In this document: one piece after another, positions 18,395 through 28,709 of the stretch
Layout: the number at the start of each line of letters is the position of its first letter
Numbering within the stretch: the stretch's first letter is position 1
Assembly (NCBI GenBank): GCA_028823885.1
Contig: JAPPFK010000081.1
Location: 9,078 to 62,882 of the forward strand
Length of the DNA stretch: 53,805 nt
Direction of reading: 5' to 3'
Source: Rhodospirillales bacterium
GTDB lineage: Bacteria; Pseudomonadota; Alphaproteobacteria; Rhodospirillales; UBA2165
The notes under the pieces: generated by a model
Database searches by the model: none
What the model was told of the DNA's origin: nothing
The model's input: the letters and a program-made list of their open reading frames with translations, nothing else
Position numbers and translations under genes: made by a program

Positions 18395-21363
18395 CGGAGA
18401 GTCCGCGGACCTCCTCGATTTATTCCATCCCGCCGGGGGTGCCGTTCGTCGACGCGCTCGCCGCCGGGATTCTGAAGGAGACCGGCGGCGATGCCGGGTT
18501 GCTGGCCGGATACCGGATATTCCTACCGACGCGGCGCGCCGTCCGCAGCTTGCGGGATGCGTTCCTGCGCCAATCCGAGGGGGCGGCACTGCTCCTTCCC
18601 CGGCTATTGCCGCTTGGCGATCTCGACGAAGATGCGCTGGCGATCGCCGGCTGGGAAGAAATCCCGGGCGCCGGCGCCGGGACGATTCCGCCCGCGATCT
18701 CGGGAATCCGCCGTCATCTGATCCTTACCCGCCTCGTCCAGCAGTTCGAAGGGGGAAAGGTCACGCCGGATCAGGCCGCGCGTCTGGCCCGGGAACTGGC
18801 CCGGCTGATCGATCAAATTCAGACCGAACGGCTTTCGTATGACGGCCTCGCCGGTTTGGTGCCCGAGGAGTTTGCGGCGCATTGGCAGGAGACGCTGAAA
18901 TTCCTGCAAATCGTCACCGATCAATGGCCCGAAATTCTCGCCGGGGAAAACGCCATCGATCCGGCCGAGCGCCGCAATAGACTGCTTGCAGCCCAGGCCG
19001 ATCGGTGGAGGCAAAGCCCGACCGGTCAGCCTGTTATTGCCGCGGGTTCGACGGGTTCGGTGCCGGCGACGGCCGACCTTCTGGGGGCGATCGCGGATCT
19101 GCCGAACGGCCGGGTTGTCCTTCCTGGACTGGACCTGTCTTTGGACGACGACGCGATCCAGGTTCTCGACGATGTGCATCCCCAGTCGGGAATGGTCCGG
19201 CTTCTGGGCCGCCTTGATGTTGAAATATCCGACGTAAAGATTTGGCCCGCGGATGCGGATGGCGCGGGGCGGAAAGCCGGGGAGCAGCGCCGCTCGCGGG
19301 CCCGGCTCGTGTCCCGGGCTCTGTTGCCGGCGCCGCTGACCGACCGGTGGCATGTGGATGAGGAGGCGCCGGCCGCGGCCCTCGGCGGCCTATCCCGGGC
19401 CGAGTTCGGCGACCCCGAGGAGGAGGCCCGGGCGATCGCCCTGATGATGCGGGGCGCGATCGAGGTCAAGGACAGGACCGCCGCCTTGGTGACACCCGAC
19501 CGGCAGCTCGCCCGCCGGGTTGCCGGAGAATTACGCCGGTGGAAAATCGAAATCGACGACTCGGCGGGGCTCCCCCTGAACCGGACCGCCGCAGGCGCGT
19601 TCCTGAGCCTGATCGTTCAAGCGGTCGCCGAGGCGTTCGCGCCGGTACCTCTGTTGGCATTGTTGAAGCATCCGCTTGCGGCGAATGGCGCCGATCCCGC
19701 GGCCTTTCGTCGCCACGCCCGAATCCTGGAACGGCACTGTCTCCGGGGCGCCCGGCCGGCGCCGGGGCTGGAGCCGCTGGTTAAGGGGCTGGGCGGTAAG
19801 CATCCGGAGACCGCGGACTGGATCGGAAAATTTCATGCTTCAGTCACCGGGTTGGCCGCGCTCCATGAACTTCCCGCCGTTCCGCCCTCGCGGCTCATCG
19901 AGGCTCACGTTTCGGCGGCCGAAGCGTTGGCCGCGACCGATGAACTGTCCGGCGCGGAGCGTCTTTGGTCCGGCGAGGAGGGCGAAGCCGCCGCCGGTTT
20001 CATTTCGGAATTGTCAGCCGCGATCGACATGCTGGAAGATATCGCGCCCGGCGATTACCCGTCTCTCTTCGCCACCTTGATGGAGGGGGTCGTCGTTCGA
20101 TCGCAATGGGGCACCCACCCACGCCTGTTCATCTGGGGTTTGCTGGAGGCGCGGCTGCAGCACGCGGATCTAATGATATTGGGCGGGCTCAACGAGGGTA
20201 CCTGGCCCCCGGAAGCGGAAGCCGACCCCTGGATGAGCCGGCCGATGCGGGCGGCGTTCGGGTTGCCCTCGCCCGAGAGACGGGTTGGCCTGACGGCCCA
20301 CGATTTCGTTCAGGCCTGCGGCGCACCCGAGGTCGTGCTGACGCGTGCGGCGAGGATCGACGGCACGCCGGCCGTTCCGTCCCGCTGGCTGCTCCGGCTG
20401 GACGCGATGCTGGCGCGGCATGGCGCGTCCGCGAACCGGCTTGTCGTGCACGATTGGAACCATTGGCAGTCGATGCTCGACCACCCGGCTGAACCGGACC
20501 CGATCGTGCGCCCGGCGCCCAGTCCCCCGGTGTCGGCGCGCCCGCGCCGGCTTTCGGTAACCCAGGTGGAGACCTGGATGCGCGATCCCTACGCCATTTA
20601 CGCGCGCCATGTGTTGGGCTTGTCGGCCTTGGACCCGATCGAGATGCCGCCCAGCGCCGCGGAATACGGAACCATCATCCATGAGGCCCTGAGCGCCTTC
20701 GTTCAAAAATACCCCGGAGACCTGCCCCGCGATCCCAAGGCGGAATTGCTGGCGATAGGCCGGGAGGAATTCGCCGATCGTATGCAGATGCCGGGCGTGT
20801 GGGCGTTCTGGTGGCCGAGGTTCGAGCGCATCGCGGACTGGTTTGTCGCCGAGGAGGAGCAGCGCCGCAAGGCGATTACCGGCTCCCACAGCGAGGTCGA
20901 AGGCCGGACTGAATTGGATGGTCCGGCGGGCCCCTTTTTGCTGACGGCCAAGGCCGATCGAATCGATATTCTGGATGACGGTTCCCTCTCGATCGTGGAC
21001 TACAAGACGGGCTCGTTGCCGGCCGTCAACGAAGTCGCGGCCGGGTTTTCGCCGCAATTGCCGCTGGAAGCGGTGATCGCGGAAAGCGGCGGTTTCGAGG
21101 GCATCGAAGCCGGGAAGGTCTCGGCGCTCGACTATTGGCGTCTTCGAGGGACGGTGCCCGCGGGCGAGATACGAAGCGCCGAGGATCCCGGCCGGCTGGC
21201 CGACGAGGCGCGCGAAGGTCTTTCCGGCTTGATCTCGGTTTTCGACCGGAACGAGACGGTCTACGAAGCCCGGCCCCGGCCCGAAAAGGCTCCGAAATAC
21301 TCGGACTATGAGCACCTCGCCCGGGTCAAGGAGTGGGCGGCGGCGGATGGGGGAGAGTCGTGA
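18391..21363 (+). CDS. addB: double-strand break repair protein AddB (alphaproteobacterial type)
   Basis: AddB is the partner of AddA in the helicase-nuclease that resects double-strand breaks and loads RecA. The 990-residue protein has the family's weak N-terminal helicase-like region and a C-terminal RecB-type nuclease with SIVDYKTGSLPAVNEV. The site where Firmicutes AddB carries Fe-S cysteines reads METWMRDPYAIYARHVLGL-like here, without cysteine, as expected for the alphaproteobacterial type. ATG 18391 overlaps the murU stop (ATGA). Confidence 0.92.
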   Translation: MTESPRTSSIYSIPPGVPFVDALAAGILKETGGDAGLLAGYRIFLPTRRAVRSLRDAFLRQSEGAALLLPRLLPLGDLDEDALAIAGWEEIPGAGAGTIPPAISGIRRHLILTRLVQQFEGGKVTPDQAARLARELARLIDQIQTERLSYDGLAGLVPEEFAAHWQETLKFLQIVTDQWPEILAGENAIDPAERRNRLLAAQADRWRQSPTGQPVIAAGSTGSVPATADLLGAIADLPNGRVVLPGLDLSLDDDAIQVLDDVHPQSGMVRLLGRLDVEISDVKIWPADADGAGRKAGEQRRSRARLVSRALLPAPLTDRWHVDEEAPAAALGGLSRAEFGDPEEEARAIALMMRGAIEVKDRTAALVTPDRQLARRVAGELRRWKIEIDDSAGLPLNRTAAGAFLSLIVQAVAEAFAPVPLLALLKHPLAANGADPAAFRRHARILERHCLRGARPAPGLEPLVKGLGGKHPETADWIGKFHASVTGLAALHELPAVPPSRLIEAHVSAAEALAATDELSGAERLWSGEEGEAAAGFISELSAAIDMLEDIAPGDYPSLFATLMEGVVVRSQWGTHPRLFIWGLLEARLQHADLMILGGLNEGTWPPEAEADPWMSRPMRAAFGLPSPERRVGLTAHDFVQACGAPEVVLTRAARIDGTPAVPSRWLLRLDAMLARHGASANRLVVHDWNHWQSMLDHPAEPDPIVRPAPSPPVSARPRRLSVTQVETWMRDPYAIYARHVLGLSALDPIEMPPSAAEYGTIIHEALSAFVQKYPGDLPRDPKAELLAIGREEFADRMQMPGVWAFWWPRFERIADWFVAEEEQRRKAITGSHSEVEGRTELDGPAGPFLLTAKADRIDILDDGSLSIVDYKTGSLPAVNEVAAGFSPQLPLEAVIAESGGFEGIEAGKVSALDYWRLRGTVPAGEIRSAEDPGRLADEAREGLSGLISVFDRNETVYEARPRPEKAPKYSDYEHLARVKEWAAADGGES

Positions 21364-24300
21364 ACGGCGCACACGAAGGGCCGGCGGCCGATCTCGCCAC
21401 CGTCAGGCAAAGAGAAGCCGCCCGGCCGGATTTCTCCGTCTGGGTGTCTGCGTCGGCGGGCACGGGCAAAACCAAGGTGCTGACCGATCGGGTGCTGAGC
21501 CTGCTGCTCGAAGGGACGCCGCCGGAGCGTCTGTTGTGCTTGACGTTCACCCGGGCGGCGGCGGCTGAAATGGCCGGCCGGATCGCCGAACAGCTTGGCC
21601 AATGGACGATGGCGCCGGACGAAGAGCTCAAGAAGGCGCTGACGTCGCTGACCGGCGGGCAGCCCGACGAGGATACCTGCCGCCGGGCCCGGCGCCTGTT
21701 CGCGGCGGTCCTGGATACGCCGGGGGGGATGCGTATCGAAACCATACACGCCTTCTGCCAATCGCTGCTGCGCCGGTTTCCAATCGAGGCGCAAATCGCG
21801 CCCCATTTTTCGTTGATGGACGAACGCGATGCGGAGGAAACCCTCGCCCTTGCCGAGGCGCATATTCTCAGCGAAGCGCAACAGGCCCAAGACCCCGGAT
21901 TGACCGATGCCCTCGCCGAAATTACCAGACATGTCTACGAGTTCGAATTTCCGGAACTGATTTCGACGCTGGCAGGCCGGCGGGGCCGGCTGCGGCGGAT
22001 GCTGGATCAGGCGGGAGGGCCCGCGCCCTTGAGCGATATGGTCCGCGATGCGCTCGGCCTGGCGCCCGGCGACACGATAGCGAGCCTGACCGAACAAGCG
22101 GTCGGCGACGCGGCTTTCGATCAGCTTGGCCTGAGAATGGCGGCGGAAGCGCTTCGACAGGGCACGGATTCCGAAGCCAAGGACGGTGAGATGCTTTCCG
22201 GCTGGCTGGACGCGGACCGGACCGGCCGGATCGCCGGGCTGACGCTGTATCTCGACTATTTTCTGACCCGGAAACATAGAGAAGAGGAGGTGGCCCCCCG
22301 TAAGCGGCTCATCAACAAACCGACCGCGGCGGCCGCGCCCGGCGCCGAGGACATCCTCGGGGCCGAGGCAGAACGGCTGACCCGGTTTGTCCTCAAGCGC
22401 CGGGCGGCGGAGACGGCAGGGGCAACCCGGGCGCTGACGGTGATTTCACAAACTCTCATCGATACGTATCAGCGGGAAAAGCGGTCCCGGGCGCTCCTCG
22501 ACTATGAAGACTTGATTCTCGATGCCGGGCGGCTTTTCGCGCGTCCCGGCATCTCGTCATGGGTCCTCTACAAGCTCGACGGCGGTCTCGACCACGTCCT
22601 GATCGACGAAGCCCAGGACACCAGCCCGGATCAGTGGTCCGTCGTCGATTCGATTGTCGACGAGTTCTTTGTCGGCGAGGGGGCCCGCGACCTGATTCGC
22701 ACCCTGTTCGCGGTCGGCGACGTGAAGCAGTCGATTTTCAGTTTCCAGGGCGCCGCGCCGGAAAATTTCGCCTCGGCACGGGATCGGCTGGCCGGGACGA
22801 TCCCCGGCGCCGGCGGTCAATGGTCGGATGTGGATCTGAATATTTCCTTCCGGTCCGTCGCACCGGTCCTTCGCGCCGTGGACGCCGTATTCGAGCAGGT
22901 CTCGGCCCGGGATGGGGTGGCGCTGGATGATCGCCCCATCGTGCACGAGGCGGCCCGCGAGGGAGATGGCGGTCTCGTGGAACTGTGGCCGCCCGTTCCG
23001 CCGCTGGAGTCCGATGAGACCGGAATCTGGAAACCGCCGGTCGAGGGGATCAGGGGCGGAACCCCCGAGGCCCGGCTTGCGGCCATCATGGCCGCCCGCA
23101 TTTCCCGGATGATCAACGATGGCGAGGTGCTCGAATCCGCGGGCCGTCCGATCGCCGCCGGCGACATCATGGTTTTGGTCAGGCGCCGGGGTCCTTTCGT
23201 GGATGATCTGGTGCGCGCGCTCAAGGCACTGGATATCGACGTCGCAGGCGTCGACCGATTGGTGCTCACCGAGCACATCGCGGTCATGGATTTGTTGGCG
23301 TTGGGCCGGTTTCTGCTTTTTCCCGAGGACGACCTCACCCTGGCGACAATATTCAAGAGCCCGATCGTGGGCTTGACCGAAGAGGAACTGTTCGAACTCG
23401 CCTATGACCGGAAAGGAAGCCTGTGGTCGGAACTCCAGTCCCGCCGGGAGTCCAGTCCGAGATTTGCCGCCGCCCACGAATTTCTGCGGGAACTGCTTGC
23501 CGCCGCCGATTACCTGCCGCCCTATGAGCTGTTTGCCGACATCCTTGGCGCAAGGGGCGGACGTCGCCGTCTGCTCGCCCGGCTGGGGCCCGAGGCGATT
23601 GATCCTCTGACCGAGTTTCTGAACCTCGCACTGGCTTTCGAACGAAGTCACACCCCGTCGCTTCAGGGATTTCTGCAATGGATGGAGGCCGGCGCGGTCG
23701 AGGTAAAGCGGGATTTGGACCAGGGGCGCGGCGGCGCGGTCCGGGTCATGACGGTTCACGGCGCCAAGGGCTTGCAGGCGCCCATCGTATTTCTGCCGGA
23801 TACGATGCAGGTGCCGCGTCCGGAGGGCGGCCTGCTATGGGGCGGCCGGGACGAGGGCGGCGCGGAATTCCTGCTGTGGCCGCCGCGCCGGGCGTTTCGC
23901 GAGACCGTCGGCGACCGGCTGGCGGAAGAGGCCCGCGTTGCCCAGCAGCGGGAATATCGGCGGCTGCTCTACGTCGCCATGACCCGGGCGGAAGACCGGC
24001 TCTACATCTGCGGCTGGGAGACGAAGAAAAAAGCGCCCGAGGGCAATTGGTACGAGTTGATCAGTCGGGCATTCGAGCCGCTTGCGGAGGCTGTCGACGA
24101 TCCGATTCTCGCCGAATGGGACAGTGAGCCGGAAAAGAAGATTCTTCGTCTCGCGGCGCCTCAAACGAAGGATGTCGAGAAGACCCCGGAGCCGCAAGAG
24201 CTCGATCCGATCCCGTTGCCCAGTTGGGCGGACGAGCCGCCGGCGCCGGAGCCCCCTCTGCCGCGGCCGCTCAGCCCGTCGCGGCCGGCGGATGACGATC

Positions 24301-24830
24301 CGCCGGTTCGGTCTCCGCTCGGGCAAGACGGCTCGGAGCGGTTTCGCCGCGGACTGTTGATCCACAGCCTTCTTCAGACGCTGCCGGACCTTCCGAGCGA
24401 ATCATGGCCCGGCGCCGCGGCGGCGTATTTGTCAGGCGCCGCGCAGGACCTCGACCGGGCGGACCGGGAACAGATTGCCCGCGAGACGTTGGCGGTCATG
24501 GAAGATCCGGCCGCGGCCCCGCTGTTTGGGGAAGGATCGCGCGCCGAGGTGCCGATTGTCGGCCTCGTGGGTGACCGGGCCGTCTCCGGTCAGATCGACC
24601 GAATCCTGATCGGCGAGGAAAAGGTCACGATTGTCGATTACAAAACCAATCGGCCGCCGCCCCGGTCACCGGAGGATGTGCCCCCGGCCTATTTGCGGCA
24701 GTTGGCAATCTACCGTTCCGTGGTTGCCGATATCTATGGGGATCGCGAAATCGCCTGCATCCTGCTTTGGACCGACGGCCCGATCGTTATGGAAATCCCC
24801 GGGGAACTTACGGATCGGTACGTCCCTTGA
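21360..24830 (+). CDS. addA: double-strand break repair helicase AddA
   Basis: This is the 1156-residue UvrD/Rep-type helicase-nuclease. Walker A is SASAGTGKTKVLTDRV, motif Ia is LCLTFTRAAAAEMAGRI, Walker B is HVLIDEAQDTSPDQWSV, and motif III is VGDVKQSIFSFQGA. Helicase motifs V and VI are VMTVHGAKGLQAPIVFLPD and RRLLYVAMTRAEDRLYICG. The C-terminal nuclease motif is VTIVDYKTNRPPP. GTG 21360 is chosen because it overlaps the addB TGA by four bases. The 24 kb of continuous plus-strand genes nearly ends here. Confidence 0.95.
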   Translation: MNGAHEGPAADLATVRQREAARPDFSVWVSASAGTGKTKVLTDRVLSLLLEGTPPERLLCLTFTRAAAAEMAGRIAEQLGQWTMAPDEELKKALTSLTGGQPDEDTCRRARRLFAAVLDTPGGMRIETIHAFCQSLLRRFPIEAQIAPHFSLMDERDAEETLALAEAHILSEAQQAQDPGLTDALAEITRHVYEFEFPELISTLAGRRGRLRRMLDQAGGPAPLSDMVRDALGLAPGDTIASLTEQAVGDAAFDQLGLRMAAEALRQGTDSEAKDGEMLSGWLDADRTGRIAGLTLYLDYFLTRKHREEEVAPRKRLINKPTAAAAPGAEDILGAEAERLTRFVLKRRAAETAGATRALTVISQTLIDTYQREKRSRALLDYEDLILDAGRLFARPGISSWVLYKLDGGLDHVLIDEAQDTSPDQWSVVDSIVDEFFVGEGARDLIRTLFAVGDVKQSIFSFQGAAPENFASARDRLAGTIPGAGGQWSDVDLNISFRSVAPVLRAVDAVFEQVSARDGVALDDRPIVHEAAREGDGGLVELWPPVPPLESDETGIWKPPVEGIRGGTPEARLAAIMAARISRMINDGEVLESAGRPIAAGDIMVLVRRRGPFVDDLVRALKALDIDVAGVDRLVLTEHIAVMDLLALGRFLLFPEDDLTLATIFKSPIVGLTEEELFELAYDRKGSLWSELQSRRESSPRFAAAHEFLRELLAAADYLPPYELFADILGARGGRRRLLARLGPEAIDPLTEFLNLALAFERSHTPSLQGFLQWMEAGAVEVKRDLDQGRGGAVRVMTVHGAKGLQAPIVFLPDTMQVPRPEGGLLWGGRDEGGAEFLLWPPRRAFRETVGDRLAEEARVAQQREYRRLLYVAMTRAEDRLYICGWETKKKAPEGNWYELISRAFEPLAEAVDDPILAEWDSEPEKKILRLAAPQTKDVEKTPEPQELDPIPLPSWADEPPAPEPPLPRPLSPSRPADDDPPVRSPLGQDGSERFRRGLLIHSLLQTLPDLPSESWPGAAAAYLSGAAQDLDRADREQIARETLAVMEDPAAAPLFGEGSRAEVPIVGLVGDRAVSGQIDRILIGEEKVTIVDYKTNRPPPRSPEDVPPAYLRQLAIYRSVVADIYGDREIACILLWTDGPIVMEIPGELTDRYVP

Positions 24831-24855
24831 CGGGCATTCGGGCCGAACATAGATT
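24827..24855 (+). promoter_or_regulatory. sigma-70-type promoter for trxA
   Basis: TTGACG (24827-24832) and TAGATT (24850-24855) are separated by 17 bases, close to the consensus. They lie 67 bases before the trxA ATG and overlap the end of addA, suggesting trxA has its own promoter besides any read-through. Confidence 0.5.
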
Positions 24856-24921
24856 GGCTCCATCATCCAAAATATCCCTCGCGAGCGGCATCGCTGTGCG
24901 GCGTTGGAAAGGAAACATGTT

Positions 24922-25239
24922 ATGGCCAAAGAAGTAAGCGATTCGTCGTTCGACTCGGATGTGCTTCAGGCATCCGGCCCCGTGCTGGTGGATTTCTGGG
25001 CCGAGTGGTGCGGTCCCTGTAAGCAGATCGCCCCGTCCCTCGAGGAAATCGGCACCGAACTTGGCGACAAGCTCACGATTGCCAAGGTGAATATCGACGA
25101 CAATCCGGAGACGCCCTCCAAATACGGCGTGCGCGGAATTCCGACGTTGATGCTTTTCAAGGACGGCGAGGTCGCTTCCATGAAAGTCGGCGCGCTGCCC
25201 AAGAGCAAGCTCATGGAATGGGTTGAATCGGTCATCTGA
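24922..25239 (+). CDS. trxA: thioredoxin
   Basis: This is a 105-residue classical thioredoxin with the active site [16 protein letters not shown], the Asp of the buried acid in VLVDFW, and the cis-proline [12 protein letters not shown]. It reduces disulfides in cytoplasmic proteins. ATG 24922 is preferred over an in-frame upstream start at 24904, because AAAGGAAA sits at normal spacing before it and [10 protein letters not shown] resembles thioredoxin N-termini. A strong terminator follows 30 bases downstream. Confidence 0.96.
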   Translation: MAKEVSDSSFDSDVLQASGPVLVDFWAEWCGPCKQIAPSLEEIGTELGDKLTIAKVNIDDNPETPSKYGVRGIPTLMLFKDGEVASMKVGALPKSKLMEWVESVI

Positions 25240-25268
25240 AGCCGATTGCGGTCCGCCGTTCATCGAGA

Positions 25269-25291
25269 CCCCGCCCTGGTGGCGGGGTTTT
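25269..25291. terminator. intrinsic terminator between trxA and folC
   Basis: CCCCGCC (25269-25275) pairs perfectly with GGCGGGG (25281-25287) around a CTGGT loop and is followed by TTTT on the plus strand. It ends the trxA transcript and lies just beyond the convergent folC stop. Confidence 0.85.
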
Positions 25292-25308
25292 GCTTGGGAC
25301 ACGCCGGT

Positions 25309-26589
25309 TCAGGCGTGAGTCTTGAGGATTTCGCCCGCCAGATAGAGTGATCCGCAAATCAGGATTCTGCCCGGGCGATCCAGGCGGGATGGAATTCCTT
25401 GTACGGCCGGACGGGGTCCGCCGGATTCGAGCGCGGTCATGCCGGCTGCCGTTGCCTGCCTGGCCAGGTCTTCGGCGGACCAAGCGCCGTCTTCACCGGG
25501 AATTTTCACCGCCAAGGCGAGTTGAACGTGGGGCGCGAGCGGTTCAAGAAACGCCCGCGGTTCCTTGGACTTCAGCATGCCGACCATCAGCGCCAGCGGA
25601 CGGTCTTTCCAGCGCGCCGCCTGTCGGGCCAAGGCTAACCCGGCGGCGCCGTTGTGCCCCCCATCCACCCAGATTTCCCACCCGGGCGGGAGTTCGTCCA
25701 CTAGCGGCCCTTTCGTCAGCCGTTGGAGGCGGCCGGGCCAGTCGGCGCCGTCGAGGCCCTTGGTGATGGCTGCGTCGGAAACCGGGAATCCGCCAAGCGA
25801 GTCGAGGCACGCGATTGCCTGGGCGGCATTGTCGATCTGGTGATCGCCGGCGAGTATGGGGACGGGTAAGTCCCGGAGTTTGCCGGGTGTCCTGACGGCC
25901 ATCCGGGCCCCTTTCCGCTCGATGGACCAATCCCGCCCCGATACCAATAGTTTGGCGCCGATTTCGTCCGCCTTTCTCCCAATAACCTGCATCGCTTCAT
26001 CCGGCTGCCGGGCGACGATGCACGGCACGCCGGGTCTCATGATGGCGGCTTTCTCACCGGCAATCCCGCTCAGCTCATTTCCCAGATACCCCTGGTGATC
26101 CAGGGAGATCGGGGTCAACGCCGTCACGGCGGGCGCGTCGAGAACGTTCGTCGCATCCAGACGGCCTCCGAGACCGGTTTCGATGAGCGCCAGGTCCGCG
26201 GATGTCCTCGAAAATGCGAGGTAGGCGATGGCGGTGGTTATCTCGAAAAAAGTGATGGGGTCGTCACCCGCCGTCGCCTCGCACTCCTCCAGCAGTTCGA
26301 GCAGCTGATTGTCGGCAATCAAATTTCCGGCAATGCGAATTCGTTCATTGAAGCGTATCAGGTGAGGCGAGGTGTAAACGTGAACCTTGAGACCGGCGGC
26401 TTCGGCGAACGCGCGCAGGAAGGCGATAACCGAGCCCTTTCCGTTGGTGCCGGCCACATGGACCGCCGGCGGCAGCTTGTGTTCCGGGTGATCCAGCCGA
26501 TCGAGCAGGAGCTGGATCCGGTCCAGGGAGAGATCGATCACCTTGGGGTGACGCCGGTTAAGCCGGTCGATAAGGGAGGTTGCGGTCAC
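25309..26589 (-). CDS. folC: bifunctional dihydrofolate / folylpolyglutamate synthase
   Basis: This is a 426-residue Mur-ligase-family enzyme adding glutamate to dihydropteroate and folates. The ATP loop is PAVHVAGTNGKGSVIAFLRA. TSPHLIRFNERIRI, FFEITTAIAYLAF and DLALIETGLGGRLDATNVL are the conserved substrate and metal segments, followed by ISLDHQGYLG and the ligase linker ILAGDHQIDNAAQAIA. It begins 22 bases after the trpA stop. In many relatives accD lies between trpA and folC; here it does not. Confidence 0.95.
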   Translation of the reverse strand: MTATSLIDRLNRRHPKVIDLSLDRIQLLLDRLDHPEHKLPPAVHVAGTNGKGSVIAFLRAFAEAAGLKVHVYTSPHLIRFNERIRIAGNLIADNQLLELLEECEATAGDDPITFFEITTAIAYLAFSRTSADLALIETGLGGRLDATNVLDAPAVTALTPISLDHQGYLGNELSGIAGEKAAIMRPGVPCIVARQPDEAMQVIGRKADEIGAKLLVSGRDWSIERKGARMAVRTPGKLRDLPVPILAGDHQIDNAAQAIACLDSLGGFPVSDAAITKGLDGADWPGRLQRLTKGPLVDELPPGWEIWVDGGHNGAAGLALARQAARWKDRPLALMVGMLKSKEPRAFLEPLAPHVQLALAVKIPGEDGAWSAEDLARQATAAGMTALESGGPRPAVQGIPSRLDRPGRILICGSLYLAGEILKTHA

Positions 26590-26611
26590 GGCGGCGCGCC
26601 CGGAAATTCGG

Positions 26612-27430
26612 CTAGCTCTTCAATCCGCCCGCCAGGTCCCTGACCAGTCCGAGGACGGCATCCCGGCACGCGCCCGCCGCCGGCCCGTCGCCGTTCAGAT
26701 TTTCCTCGATTTGAGAGACCAAGGCGGAACCGACCACGACGGCATCGGCAAACCTGCCGATTTCGGCTGCCTGCGCCGGGGTCTTGATGCCAAATCCGAC
26801 GGCAATCGGCAGGCTGGTGTGGCGGCGAATTCGCTCAACGGCTGTTTCGACTGCACCGGCGCTGGCCGATTTCGTGCCGGTAATTCCCGTTATCGAGACA
26901 TAGTAGATGAACCCCCCGGCGTGTTCGACCACATGGGGCAGACGGTCGTCACCGGTGGTCGGCGCGGTCAGGTAAATGAAGTCCAGCCCGGCGGCCTTGA
27001 CAGGTTTCTGAAGCTCGGTCTCCTCGGGCGGCAGGTCGACGACAATCAAGCCGTCGACGCCGGCGCTCTTGGCATCGGCCATGAACTTTTCGGGTCCGTA
27101 GGCGTAGATGGGGTTGTAGTAACCCATCAGGATGACGGGCGTCTGTCCGTCGTTATTTCGGAACGACGCCACCATTTCCAGGGTTTGCTTCATGTTGGCG
27201 CCGTTCTTGAGCGCCCGCAGGCTTGCCGCCTGAATGGCCGGCCCGTCGGCCATGGGATCGGAAAACGGCATTCCCAATTCGATGAGATCGGCGCCGGCCT
27301 CGGGGAGCGCATCCAATATGGATTGCGAGGTCCCGCGGTCCGGATCGCCTGCGGTAATGAACGTGACCAGCCCCGGACGGTTCTCCGATTTCAGCCGGTC
27401 AAATCGGGCGGATATTCGCGAACCGCTCAT
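26612..27430 (-). CDS. trpA: tryptophan synthase alpha subunit
   Basis: This 272-residue TIM barrel cleaves indole-3-glycerol phosphate to indole. It shows [20 protein letters not shown], the catalytic Glu in [20 protein letters not shown], and [17 protein letters not shown] and [17 protein letters not shown] at the phosphate site. ATG 27430 overlaps the trpB stop by four bases, so the two subunits are translationally coupled; an upstream in-frame extension lies inside trpB and is not real. Confidence 0.96.
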   Translation of the reverse strand: MSGSRISARFDRLKSENRPGLVTFITAGDPDRGTSQSILDALPEAGADLIELGMPFSDPMADGPAIQAASLRALKNGANMKQTLEMVASFRNNDGQTPVILMGYYNPIYAYGPEKFMADAKSAGVDGLIVVDLPPEETELQKPVKAAGLDFIYLTAPTTGDDRLPHVVEHAGGFIYYVSITGITGTKSASAGAVETAVERIRRHTSLPIAVGFGIKTPAQAAEIGRFADAVVVGSALVSQIEENLNGDGPAAGACRDAVLGLVRDLAGGLKS

Positions 27431-28641
27431 GACTCCCGTGCTTTCAGGTAAGCGCCGACGGATTCGAGGTCTTTGTCGCCCCGTCCGCTCATGTTTATGA
27501 CCATCAGGTGGTCCGGGGCGAGCCCGGGGGCGATTTTTGCCGCATGGGCCACCGCGTGGGCGGATTCGAGGGCCGGAATGATTCCCTCGGCCTCGGTGCA
27601 AAGCTGAAAGGCGTCCACGGCCTCATCGTCCCGGATGGACACGTACTCGACGCGGCCAAGGTCATGGAGCCAGGCGTGTTCAGGCCCGATGCCCGGATAA
27701 TCCAGACCGGCCGAGATACTATGGGCTTCGGTAATCTGGCCGTCGTCGTCCTGCAGCAAATAGGTTCGGTTGCCGTGCAGGACGCCGGGCTCTCCCGCGG
27801 TCAGGCTGGCGGCGTGCTTGCCGGTCTCGATCCCTTCGCCCGAGGCTTCCACGGCAATAATCCGGACCTCCTCGTCATCGAGGAACGGATGAAACATGCC
27901 GATTGCGTTCGATCCGCCGCCGATGCAGGCGAGAAGCGTATCGGGGTTTCGTCCCTCGATTTCATTTATCTGCGCCTTTGTCTCGTCGCCGATCACCGAT
28001 TGGTAGTCCCGAACCATGGTCGGATAGGGGTGCGGTCCGGCCACGGTTCCGATCAGGTAGTAGGTATCTTCGACCGTTGCCACCCAGTCGCGGAGCGCAT
28101 CGTTCATGGCATCTTTCAGGGTTCCGGAGCCCGACGTTACCGGCCGGACTTCGGCGCCGAGCATCTTCATCCGACATACGTTGGGCGCTTGCCGCTCGAT
28201 GTCGATCTCGCCCATGTAGACAACGCATTCGAGACCGAACAAGGCGCACACGGTAGCGGTGGCGACGCCGTGCTGACCGGCGCCGGTTTCGGCGATGATC
28301 CGGCGCTTGCCCATCCGTTTGGCGAGCAGAATTTGTCCCATGCAATTGTTGATCTTGTGGGCGCCGGTATGATTGAGGTCCTCGCGCTTGAAGTAGATCC
28401 GCGCGCCCCCCAACTGTTCGGTCAAGCGTTCGGCGAAGTAGAGCGGCGTCGGCCGGCCCACGTAACTCGTCAAATAAGAGTTCAGTTCCGCCCGGAACGC
28501 CGGGTCATTGCGGGCCTCGTCATAGGCTCGCTCGACATCGAGAATGAGGGGCATCAAGGTCTCGGCGACGTATCGGCCGCCATAGAGTCCAAAATGCCCG
28601 TCGCTGTCGGGACCTCGCTGGTAGGTGTTGGGCTTGGTCAT
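27427..28641 (-). CDS. trpB: tryptophan synthase beta subunit
   Basis: This 404-residue PLP enzyme condenses indole with serine. The PLP lysine is in [19 protein letters not shown], the phosphate loop is [16 protein letters not shown], and the N-terminus [17 protein letters not shown] is typical. The start ATG 28641 gives the usual length; the frame extends 16 more codons upstream without family resemblance. TrpF lies 68 bases upstream on the same strand. Confidence 0.97.
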   Translation of the reverse strand: MTKPNTYQRGPDSDGHFGLYGGRYVAETLMPLILDVERAYDEARNDPAFRAELNSYLTSYVGRPTPLYFAERLTEQLGGARIYFKREDLNHTGAHKINNCMGQILLAKRMGKRRIIAETGAGQHGVATATVCALFGLECVVYMGEIDIERQAPNVCRMKMLGAEVRPVTSGSGTLKDAMNDALRDWVATVEDTYYLIGTVAGPHPYPTMVRDYQSVIGDETKAQINEIEGRNPDTLLACIGGGSNAIGMFHPFLDDEEVRIIAVEASGEGIETGKHAASLTAGEPGVLHGNRTYLLQDDDGQITEAHSISAGLDYPGIGPEHAWLHDLGRVEYVSIRDDEAVDAFQLCTEAEGIIPALESAHAVAHAAKIAPGLAPDHLMVINMSGRGDKDLESVGAYLKARES

Positions 28642-28709
28642 GCCGTGGTCGTGGCCCTGCTTTCCTGATTGGCCGCTAATAAACCACACCGTTGCCGGTG
28701 CAACGAGGG

